Origin: Diadema setosum
Lineage: Eukaryota > Echinodermata > Echinoidea > Diadematoida > Diadematidae
Length of the DNA: 64,000 nucleotides
Assembly: GCF_964275005.1 (NCBI RefSeq)
Contig: NC_092706.1
Location: 8,969,644 to 9,033,643 of the forward strand
Direction: 5' to 3'
Positions within the stretch are counted from its first letter, which is position 1; the number at the start of each line of letters is the position of its first letter. The notes beneath the pieces are model-generated. The model searched no databases, had not been told where the DNA came from, and saw only the letters and a list, made by a program, of their open reading frames with translations. Of the stretch, positions 35,001-47,000 are shown piece after piece. The translations under genes were made by a program, and so were the position numbers.

Positions 35001-38000
35001 ATGTTTTCAGGTTGTCCGTCCATCTGTCCTTCCGTCTGTAATCAATTTTGTGGACAGCGTATCTAAAAAACTGTTAGAGGTATCCTAATGAAACTTGGCA
35101 TGTATATGTATGAAAGGGCGAAGTTGTGCCTATCAACTTTTGGGCGCACATGCTGAAGGTCAAAGGTCAAAAGGTCAAGGTCAAATGCTCAAATTTCACT
35201 ATTTCTTTTATATCTATGCAATGCCTGGAAGTATTTACTTGAAACTTGGTTTATACATGAACTACCAAATAGTGATTCCCCAGAGAGAGCTTTGGGTCAT
35301 GAGGTCAAAAGTCAAGGGTCAAAGGTCAAGTGTAAATGTTAAAATATCACTTTTTTCTCCATATCTCACAAATATTTTAAGGTATCTTCATGGAACTTAA
35401 TATATGCATGTACTGACTGGCAGTGATTGTGTAGGGCATTTAGGGGTCATGGGTCAAAGGTCAGGGAGTGGAAGGTTTAGGTCAACTCATCAAAATGTCA
35501 TTATTTCTCTCTTATCTATGCAATGCCTGCAGGATTTTTTCTTGAAAGTTAGTGTATGCATATATTACCCAATACAGATCTCTTGGAAGTTTCTTGCCTA
35601 AAAGTCAAAGGTCAGGTGAGAGTGCTAAAATACACTTCTTCTTTAAACTTATAAAAGGGTCAAAAGTAGGGTACAAATCCTCAAACCCCCAAATACCAGC
35701 ACTCTTAGACAGTACATATGCCATTCATCCAAATGAACCTAGTTCAAGGATAGTGAACACTCAGTGCATTTTTGACAAACCTGTCATTTTAATATTTTGC
35801 CATTTATGTGAAGCTGTCATCACAAATTGTCAAGACATTGTGCTATAGACCTATAATAATTTGGAGAACCATGCATTATGGGGGAGGCATACCAGTCGCC
35901 ATAGCAACATTTCTAGTTTTTTTTTTTTTTTTGAGGGGGGGGGGAGGGGGGAGGAAGAGATAATATAAGATTTATTTATTTGGGTTTTTTGCCATACTAT
36001 ATTAGGGACCGCCATCAGCCACCCTGTTTGAAGCGAAAGGTGGAAAACAGTATTTGGTGTCTGGTATGCTAATGCTGTACCCTAAGAGGAGTGTGCAAAT
36101 TGATACTCGGCCAACAAGATCAAATCATATTTCTCCTAAGTTTTAAACTGCTCCGACCTGTGTCAGTTGTTCGTTTGTGTCATCGACATATTGATCTCTA
36201 GAACTCCTTTGAATAGCATACTTGCCAACTAGTAAGATTTTATCAGATTCAGTAAGATTTTTTACGTTAAAAATAGCAAAATCAGATTTTCTGTCAGAGA
36301 AATCAGATTTTTGAAAAATATTTAGATATACCTTTCATGTGTTTTTTCTGAAGATTTGAGCGAAAGTAAGATTTTTAACTTCATTTTACATATAAAATAA
36401 GATTTTTGCAATCCACGAGTAAGATATTTCATCTTGAAATGTTGGCAGGTATGGAATAGTGTCCCAGTGGTTATACTGTTCCCTCTCTGTTTTCTTGTCA
36501 TTTCATACACAAGGCACAGTGGACGTTAGCGACTCCCAGGTCTCCAATGTCAGTAAACTAAGAGGGACAATGTCCGAGAGTACCGAGGTCAGAGGTCAAA
36601 CAACGGCAAGCACAGAAGACATTGCCAATGCAGCTGCTGGTGGGACCAAGAAGAAGAAAAAGAAGCGCAAACCACCTGACGTGGTCGATGGAGAAGGTAA
36701 ACCTAAACTTAATTCACAAGTGAACATGGATTATATACATAACTCCTGGCTATTTTCTGTCTTTTTTTTTTTTTTTTGTGAAGGCGTACATGTACAAGTG
36801 TACCTCTACATGAAGGGTGCTGAAAACATTTGGGCTTTTTTCTGATTTTTTTTTTCTTGAGATGTCCATTGCAAAAGGATGGACTCGTGTAATTATTCCC
36901 CTATTGAAATATGACTGACCTTTTGCTGAAGATGAGCAATTTGCTGTAGAGATTGTGTAATGCATCAAATACAAGGTAATCATGATTATTTTGAACATTG
37001 ATTGAGCCAGTAACGTGAAAGTTAAACCATTTATGTGACTCATAATGCTTTTCTCTGCATGACTCAATATTCTACATCTACAGTTATGATGAACATACTT
37101 TAGAAATACAATGAGAGGTACTTCATTATTCATTGTGTGTTTCTAGTGGTCACAGGGATGAATCATTTTTATTTTTATTTTTTAAACCTTGCTTTTATCA
37201 GGCAAGTACTTTTAAAGTATAGCTGTAAATTGTTATTCTTTTTATATATGGGCCCCATTGCATTTATAAAACTATACTAACTTCACAGTTAATGGTAACT
37301 CTGCAATCAATGGTGAACATCAGTGATTTTTTGGCTTTGTTTGGCTGTGGAATAATGTTGCTATGGTAATTGTTATTGATTTCAGAGATACCATTAATCA
37401 TAAAGTTACCATAATTTTTTATGCTACGGGGCCCTGGTCCTGTCTAAATTGGAATTTTGTATAGTGATGTCAGCAATGATGACTTTTATTCCAATCATTC
37501 GCAGTTTCCACCATAAGGACTTCACTGTCCTCGTGATGGCTTGAAGTTCCTTCCTTGGATGTCTGAGCTGATACAAATAATTATGCTAGCTCCATGATGG
37601 TTGTCTCAACCCCCCCCCCCCCTTCCTCACCTTCAATGCTCATTCAATATTTTCTGTTTTCTCATGACAGGTGAAGACAATTCAACTCCAGCCATTGAAA
37701 ATCTGAAAGCTTCGCCGGGTGCTGCAAGAAGGAAACGAGGTGACAGTGCTGTAACTGAAAATATCACTCTGTTTCGTCTAAACCATGAAAGAAGCCTTTA
37801 TTTCATGGTTTGCAACCAAATGAGATCAAATTCTATACGGCATACACTGTGTATTTTGTATGGTTTTTATTTTTGAGAATTCCTCAATAGGGGTACTATT
37901 CATGAATTTTAACAATTAATACACAATATTAACTCTGATCCCAACATGAATGCAGCATGCACATGTACATGTTGATGTGCAGTACCCATTACATGAACAG

Positions 38001-41000
38001 GGTGCCGGACGATTTATACAATTAAGTAGGCTCCAGTAGGCCCCTAATTTTTTGCACGGCTTCTTTCTGAATGGATACGCACACTTTCCGATTTCTCCGT
38101 CCACTGCTGACCTCCATGATTGCAGTAGGCATGAAATTATATTGCAATTTAATAAGCCTGTTGAATCATGGCTCCTTTCCCTTTTTCACAGAAAGCCGGA
38201 AGTCTCACATTCCGCGATCGGTCAGCGACGAAATGCTGAGGGAGTCAAATGGAACAGCGAAAGCGAAGCCCAAGAGGCCCAGGTCCAAGTTCTTGCCAGG
38301 TGAGAGAGCTTGACCGTTGGCATTCTTCATACACGTAACTTGACATGTACATGTAGAGGCAGGTAGATTTCCTGTAGTATTGACTACTGTATAAGCTGTT
38401 ATTTTCGCGAGGGTTTAATTTTCGCGAATCTCAGTTGGATCGCGAATTTAACAACACGCGAAAATGTCTCCGTGCACTGTGGTAATAGCGCATTTACGTT
38501 TGCGTTGGGGGTCAGTACACGAAAACAACCTCTCGCAAAATGTCTATGACCTCCTCATTCGCAAAAATATCTGTACGCAAAAATAACAGCTTATACAGTA
38601 TTTTGCTGCGTTAGCCATGATGACTTTTATTCCAATCATTCGCAGTTTCCACCATAAGGACTTCACTGTCCTCGTGATGGCCTGAAGTTCCTTCCTTGGA
38701 TGTCTGAGCTAACAGTGGAGAAAAGGTGTTCACCCAGGCACTTTTTTCATGTGGAGGGAAATCATCGATACTTTACTTTTCCAACCTTAGTGGACACTCC
38801 AGATGAAAGAGATGTCATTGAAAATCATATGATAGAAAATGATACAAGTGAGGGCAACTGAACTAGATCATTCAAATTCATGAAATTCTTCCGTCGAGAT
38901 GCTTTACAGTGCAACTGATTGACAAATTGCCCTGCATCGACGTAAATAAGCACTGAATTGATCAGTGTTTTAGTAGTAGCCATGATAAAAAATCATGAGC
39001 ATACATAATCCTTATAGCATGTAGCGGGTACTACGTAATTATTCAAATTCATGAAGTTCTTTAATCTGTCGAGATGCTTTCATTGCAACTGATTGACAAA
39101 TTGCCCTGCATCGACGTACCCGCTGCATGCTATAAGGATAAGAATAAGCACTTGCTGTCGGACGAAAGCTCGGTGGTCTAGTGGAGATGACACCTGTCTG
39201 GTGATCAGGAGGTCGTGGGTTCGAATACCGCTCGAGTATGTACGCCCATGATTTTTTATCATGGCTACTACTTAAACACTGATCAATTCAGTGCTTACGT
39301 GTATTTACGTCGATGCAGGGCAATTTGTCAGTCAGTTGCAATGAACTAGATCAGTTCTTTTAATTATAATGTTGAAATTGTGTCATACATGCATTTATCT
39401 ATGTAAAGTGACTGTTGCCTTATCATGGTGTGCTTGTGCCATATGTCTGACCTTGAGAATTTTTTTTTTTAAAATGTACATTGGATTCCCGTTTTAACGG
39501 AATCCTCGAGACTGGCAGTTTTCTTTCGTTATTTTAGAATTTCGTAATAACCGAACAAATAAACAATAAAAAACATATAGCGGTTAATGCTGCGCCCTGA
39601 ACTTACACTTCGTTGTGACCGGAATTTTTGTTATAACCCTGTTTGTTACAACGGGAGTGCACGGTAATCCTTTTACAAATTGAGATTGTACTCGCTATCG
39701 TATTTCAGAGGACAGTGGCGATGGGGAAGAGGAGGGTCCGAAGTCGCCCCATTCCAGACCGCCATCGGCGGGCAAGCCCAAGGCCAAGAAGAAGAAAGCA
39801 AGGTGAGTGGGTGGCCTCGTGGCCCCATGTTGGCCCTTGTGATGTTGAGAAGACTTTGGTGTTTTGCTTGGGCCTACTTCACAGAGCACTTTACATCAAT
39901 TGCATGTTACAGTATTGCAGGTGCTCTGGCAGCGGATGCAAAAACAGCTGATCTGTTGCAGTCATTTAATAATCTATCAACATCGTGATTAATGGCAATT
40001 TGTATCATATGATGTTTGGGAGCCTTGGCATAAGATGTTTCTGTAATCTCCTGTATGTTGATAAGCTATTTTCAAACTAATAGGAGTTTAATAAAAGAAT
40101 GGATCAATTGTATTTTCCCATTGTCAGATAAACACTTGGGCTAAACCTGTGGTAAGGGTATTCAAGACTAATATTGTGTTGGTCATGTGCTCTAAAATTT
40201 TAGATGCACAAATTTATGTTAAGATCTAGATATTTCTTGTTGATCCATAGGTTTTGTCAGTAAGTACAATTATATCCCATATCCAAACGTAGGATTGTCA
40301 TTGATTTTTTTTCCCCCGCAAATTGGCAGCTGTGAAATATTAAAAGAGCTCTTTTTTCCTTTTGTCATGAACTAAAGGCAGATTTTTTAGTGATATTTTG
40401 CCAGTAAGCCTTTGAGTGGTTCCCGGTTTTGATACAAAAGGCAGCACGGGTGTCAGCCATGATGACTTTTATTCCAGTCATTCGCAGTTTCCACCATAAG
40501 GACTTCACTGTCCTCGTGATGGCTTGAAGTTCCTTCCTTGGATGTCTGAGCTGATACCAACTGATGCATTTTTCATGTTTACCATACTACATGTACACTG
40601 ATTAGATTTCATTTCTTGTCATCAATTGTATGGCAGCTGAGTCATGCGCTTAGTGTCATTAGATTGGGAAAAAAGGTAATGATAAAAGCAAATTTTAGAG
40701 ACAGAAAAAGGGTCATTGATAGATTTTGTCATTTCATTAATTTCTTTTGATTACTGTACGAGCTGAAATTTTCGCGTACAGATATTTACGCGAATTGCTA
40801 CTTGGAGGACATTTTCATGTGTTGTTGATTTCGCGGTTGCGAGGGTCAAACTGAACTTAGCTATTCGTGCGTTGTTATTTTCGTGTGTTGTTATTTTCGC
40901 TGTTCAAAGGCGATTCGCGAAATTCGCAAAAATGAAACCACCGCAAAAATTTCAGCTCGTACAGTGCATGTATTTCTATGCATGCTTGTATGTGTAATAC

Positions 41001-44000
41001 TGCATCCATGTCATAATATTTTCATTTTTTTTCTTTCTTTCAGGGGAGGATTAAAATCCAGAATAACAAGGAAATGGGGGGGGGGGGGGTTGGAACGATT
41101 GCAGTGCCTCAGAAGTGGAACTGACGAAGTTATTACATATGTTCAGAATATATCCAATTTGAATGATATGTATGCTCATATTTTGATTGTTCATATGCCA
41201 ATATTCTGAAACAACCCTCCCCTTCCCCGATACCCACAACTCGCGAACGGACATGATCACATGAAGCAAATCTAGTCAGTCAGCTATTATGGCCAGTTTT
41301 TCAACATCTGTGCCATCGAGTGATGTTACATGATGTAGCTTCATGTTTTATGTTTGATTTCATGCTTCATGTCTGATTGTAGAATGTAGAACCTTTTCTG
41401 TGCAGTCTCTGTCTTTCTCTGTGTATATTTCGCTGTTGTTGTTGATTTGTTTGTTCCCTTCCTTTATAATGTTTTAGGCCGGTGACATCAGGTGATGAGA
41501 ACTACCATGCAGATGGGGAAGGTGAGTTCTTGTTTCTGTTTGTTTTTATACCTGTCAGGACCACTTCCTCAAAATGCCATGGACACCATGTCTATATAAA
41601 GTCCTCAGTTGCCATCTGGGATCGAGACAGTCGACCATATTGAAATGAATTGGGCTATTGTTAGCTTCCTTCAATCAGACTGGAGGTGCTACAAGGTAAT
41701 TGGGTACAACTGTGCAATAGATTGAAATATATATTGTGCATGCTAGCGTCCACTGACATTGTTCAGAAATTGTTTGAGTCATTGATAAATTTGTAGATTC
41801 TACCAGCAAGTAAATTTTTTCATGTGCAAATTACAGTATAGTTATATTAAAAAAAACACACAAACAAACAAATAATTAATGAGTGACTTTAAAAAGAAGA
41901 GAGCACTAGGCAAGAAGTGATTAAGTTTAACTGGCAGCAATTACATTGTATGTTCTGGTTGTGTGTTTCATTCCTGTACCTATTTGTATCAACCTGGCAC
42001 CTTACCGGTTCCTGCTGGTACAATAGAAAGATTATTGCATAGTGCCTGTCCTTTTTATCTTCCACCCCTCGGAGACTACCTGACTGGACTCTGCCAGCAG
42101 CGTAGTAACGTAAGGACCGTTGTATCATGCCTTTCACTTTATCTTCCCTGTTCCCACCCCCCCCCCCCCCCCATGTCGTAACCGGTTTAGACCTGCTGTT
42201 CTCTGCTGACGATGTGGTGACGGGTGAAGTGCAGGTTGAGACGGCACAGCAGCCCCCTGCCTCCCAGGTCACCGTCCTTCCCAGCCAGCCAGTGCCCAAG
42301 CTCTTCACTGAGCGGAAAGGTAAACATCCGTAGATTCATTTTTCAAGGGCTGCTGAAGGAAATTTGAATTTCTGTGCGATATCAGACCTGGGGGTGTTTC
42401 ATGAAGCTGTTCTTAAAGTTACGAACGACTTAGGAACAACTGGTGATCAGTTCTTATTCTGAATTATTGAAATTCTGATACAGGATGTAAGTTTAGCACA
42501 TCAGAATGTGTTCCAGCCATTCTGAAGTTTGTAACTTTGAGAACAGCTTTATGAAACACCCCCCTAAGTGTACTTCTGCTTGGCTTTTTATTATGCCTCC
42601 GCCAACGAAGGACGTCCGTCCGTACGTCCGTCCGTCCCGTTTTGTTTTTGTCAATATCTCAAGAACTGTGTGGTGGTTTTGCATCAAACTTGGTATGAGG
42701 GTATATCCTTGGGGGATGATATTTTGTGTGGATTTTAGGGTCACAGGGTCAAAGGTCAAAGGTCACAGGTTATTTTGTGAAAAAAAAATTGAAATTTCAT
42801 GTTTTTCTCCATATCTCGCAAATGGTTCAAGGTATCTTCATGGAACTTAGTATATATGCTTGTACCAATGGGCAGTGATTATCTAGGGAAGTTGGGGGTC
42901 ATGGGTTAAAGGTCAGGGGTCAAAGGTCAAGGTCAACTCCTCAGAATATAACTACTTTCCTTATATTTATGCAGTGCCTGAAGGATTTTTTTTAAACTTG
43001 ATGTATGCATGTATAACCCAATATATATTCTGTGGGAAGTTTCTTGCCAAAGGTCAAAGGTCAAAAGGTCAAAGGTCAAGTGAAAGTGCTAAATTGCACT
43101 TTTTCCTCCATATCTCAAAAATAACTGAAGGTATTGTCGTGAAACTTACATATTTATGCATGTTCTACCTAACAGTGATTCTCTTTGGAACTGTGGGGTC
43201 AAAGGTCAAAAGCCAGGTTTCGATAATACTATTTTACCATTTGATACTGAAATTATACTTTTTCTCAATACCTTGAAAATTACTCAATGCATAAACTTGT
43301 ACAAGGGTCAAAAGTCAAGTGAAAATCATCAGTTCCCCCAAATACCTGCACTCTGACGTTTTAATCATTCATCCAATTGAACCTAGTTCTAGGAAAGTGA
43401 ACATTCAGCACATTTGTGGCAAACCTGTCATTCTAATATTTTGCCAATTGTGTGAAACTGTCATCACACATTGTCAAGACATTGTACTATAGACCTATTA
43501 GGAGAACCATGTATTATGGCGGAGGCATACACCAGTCGCCGTAGCGACATTTCTAGTTATTGAGTGTAATTTATACACATTGATATTTCTAAATGTGGCA
43601 TGGGATTCGTTTGTTTGTTTGTTTGTTTGTTTGTTTTTTTAATAGCAAATATACGCAAAGAATCAGTCATTACCTAAATGCCAGCATGTCGAGCTGGTGC
43701 ATGCCTACTGCTACAAACTATTTTGGTCACTATAGGAGAGTACAATACTCCTTGTACAGTGTACACCAAATGTCAAAATATTCAGCAAGGCACATGTCAG
43801 CATCGGCAGAACACTGACTTCATTAATGTGTCATTAATATGCATTGTATTACCAGACTTGAATACGTAAATACTTCAATGCGTTTATAATGATAAATGAA
43901 TAATGATTAATTGAGGATATTTGATCAAATATTGCATAGTTGAAGTGAGGTGTGCAGAATAGTGTTGAGTTTTTGCATATGCAGAATTGGAATTTTCCCC

Positions 44001-47000
44001 CTTCTATTAGTGTCAATATTCATTCGAAAGACAGTCACATTATTTTCCCATTTCTTAACCCATTGAGGACGAGTCCCGAGTGTACTCGGGCAGGTGTCTA
44101 TGGGAAATGGGTGTTGTAGCAAAGTCAGTCCGTCTTCAGCGGGTTAAAGTCCGAAGGTAGTTTAATGGAGCCATGATGACTTTTATTCCAATCATTCGCA
44201 GTTTCCACCATAAGGACTTCACTGTCCTCATGATGGCTTGAAGTTCCTTCCTTGGATGTCTGAGCTCACAAACTTTTACTGCTTTTTCCACATGCTGTCA
44301 ATGCTTAACCCGTTGAGGACGGACTGATTTTGCTACAACATGCATTTCCCATAGACCCCTGCCCGAGTATACTCGGGACTCGTCCTCAACGGGTTAAAAT
44401 GTGCGTCAGTCATGTCCAGAAGTTTGGTAACTCTTCTATAATGTGTACATCCCATTCAGTGTAATTTCACAGCCAATCAATAAAAGGGAAGATTAATTGT
44501 ATTTCAAAATTGTTTTGTTTCTGATGGCAGTCACATTTTTTTTTTCTTTCCTTTTCCACTACATAGTGTTGTGTGTATTGGTTTGTCAACTCAGAGAATA
44601 ATTTTCCTGGTATCGCATAGCAATTTGCAATGCATTTTGGTACGACTGCTATAAAAATGTAATTTGCATCTATAGACTTGTATACCATTTTGTTGAAAAT
44701 GTATGTCCATCGACAAAAAATGCTATTCAATTTCGAGGAGGAAAATTATTCCCTGCAACTATTTTAACCCTAACTAGGCCGGGCTATTTAGGAAGATCAT
44801 AGAGCCGGGGGGGGGGGGGGGGCCTCCCAGGCCCCCCCCTCCAGATCTCGGCCGTCGACCGCGCGATCGCGACGAAAATTGGCACACACATTGCCTATGA
44901 TGTAATCTAAAGTACCATGAAGTTAAATTTAGAAAAAAATTATCATTTATGCTAAATTATGCTAATTTATGCGTGATGATGCATGAAATCAGACAATTTG
45001 GTATAAATCACTAAATAAAGCTCAAAATGGGCACATTTTTTGTGTAAATATTCTTTTTAGTGTCCTGAGCAAATATAAGAGAAAAAAATTGTGCCATCAG
45101 AAAAAATTTCTTAAGTATTTTATTGTTTTTTGAATTTCTTATGTATTTCTTTGTTTTTTCGACTTTATGTTTTTCATTGTTTTTTCGATGAAACTTGTTT
45201 GCGACATAGTTCCGAACAAGAAAATATATTAATAATTGATTTTAATCAATAAAACCCCCAAATAATCATGCTTTTGTGAAATTTGCCTGTAAGCACAGTT
45301 TGCATTGAAATTGTACACAAATTCACGTTTTTGAGCAATTTTTGGTCTGACAAGCACATACATATTTATGCGCAACTTCGAAACCGCGCGCCCGGGCATC
45401 GCAAATTTAGTGTCAAAAGATGCGGGAGACTTGAAAGAAAAAAGTCATGAAACGTCGCGACGATAGCTTTTCGCGTTCGCGATACATCGCGCGGAACGTC
45501 GAGGGGGGGGCCTCGGAGGCCCCCCCCCGGCCTAGTTAGGGTTAATATGTGATGTCCCTTCTTCCTTTTTGACTAATCAAGTGCCAAATTTCCAGTTGCA
45601 TCAGCTCTTTTAGATGCTACCCTTGCTGTAGTAAGTTATTAGAGTTTACAAGTAAGAAATATGATTTTCACCTGCTAAGCTGACGGTTACATTAACTATG
45701 CACTCCATGTGACTTTACTGCCGGCAGGGGGATTCGCCAGCGAGGATAAGACCAAGCTGATTAAGAGGAGAGACAGGGAGAGGAGACTCCAGTTAGAAGC
45801 GCCTGAAGAAGTGAACTTCACCACCACCCAGTGCGCTCTGGTGAGTATCGATTCTTTAACTTCTCAAGTAAAATACTGAACAATTTTCCCAAGCGAGGAA
45901 CACGGAGATTATGGCATTGTTCTGACTGATGAAATGCGAATATTGTGACTGATCTCTTCAAACAAAATATTCAGTATAAGGAAATAGATACCAAGAACCA
46001 AATGATAGACATGTACAGTATGTTACAAGGACATACTATTCATTCTGGTTAAGTATGAGAGAGGAATTGAACGCAAATGCGAGAATCTTGGTGAGTTGGT
46101 CTCCTTACACGGTCCCATACATTAATATCTGTGTTTGCACTTTCTTAGCAGCATATATATGCCACTTTAAAACATGCATAACACAGCAAGTGAAGTGTCT
46201 TTTCTTCCGTTATGTTGCATTTTGCTTACTTGACGACTTATGCTATCACAGAGTTATTACAGTACACATTATTTTCCATATCACCGCTTGGTGAAGTGAA
46301 ATACTCAAAGCTCCAGATTAAGAGGATTGTGCTAGTAGTAGTTAACTTTGAATGAATTAGTCACTTTCATTTTTTTTTTTTTTTTTTGCCTTTTCAGATC
46401 TGAAGCAGATAGTTTTGCTAGGTGTTTGTACCTGCATATCAGAGAATACTCGGGCTGGTGTCTGTGGGAAATGGGTGTTCTAGCAAAATCAGTCCGTCCT
46501 CAACGGAGTAACTGAGCTGTGATGACTTTTATTCCAATCATTCGCAGTTTCCACCATAAGGACTTCACTGTCCTCGTGATGGCCTGAAGTTCCTTCCTTG
46601 GATGTCTGAGCTCAGACCTTGTGACATGTGTTTATTAAAGGGAATGTACAGTACTGGTTGAAGTGGGGATTCATGTTATGAACATTCCTAAGTGAGATAA
46701 TGAAAAGCCTCTTATGAAATATGAAAGAGCATGTAAGTTTAAGAAGGATTCAACGTTTATTTGATGAAAATTGGTTTTCAAATGGCTGAAATATCCAAAA
46801 AAGTGCTAATAATAAAAGGCGACATGCCACAACTTAATTAGGATCTCTTTGTTTCACCTTGTTTTTGGATATCTCAGCCATTTCAAAACCGATTTTCATC
46901 GAATAAACTTTTGATACCCCTTAGAACTGCATGCTCTTTGACATCTCATAGAGTGGTTTCTGAATATCTCACAAAACGTTAAAAGCTAAATCCTCACCTC

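Noticed and set aside
37465..37575. The about 100-bp repeat first read as a generic MITE with terminal inverted repeats
   Set aside because: The core has U14 C/D boxes and both 18S guide segments, while the inverted ends differ between copies yet stay paired, as a snoRNA stem does and fixed TIRs do not.
39080..39262. Minus-strand frame with a GIRTHDLL-type peptide
   Set aside because: This is the well-known spurious translation of a tRNA-derived SINE head.
40637..40675. 39-nt candidate TMEM237 exon 78 nt after U14 copy 3
   Set aside because: Splice signals are present, but joined in the required phase it starts with a TGA stop. It could only be a poison or non-coding exon.
41043..41210. Candidate TMEM237 exon after TTTCTTTCAG
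   Set aside because: Runs into a G homopolymer, has no donor in frame and is not needed: exon 7 joins to 41,478 in the correct phase.
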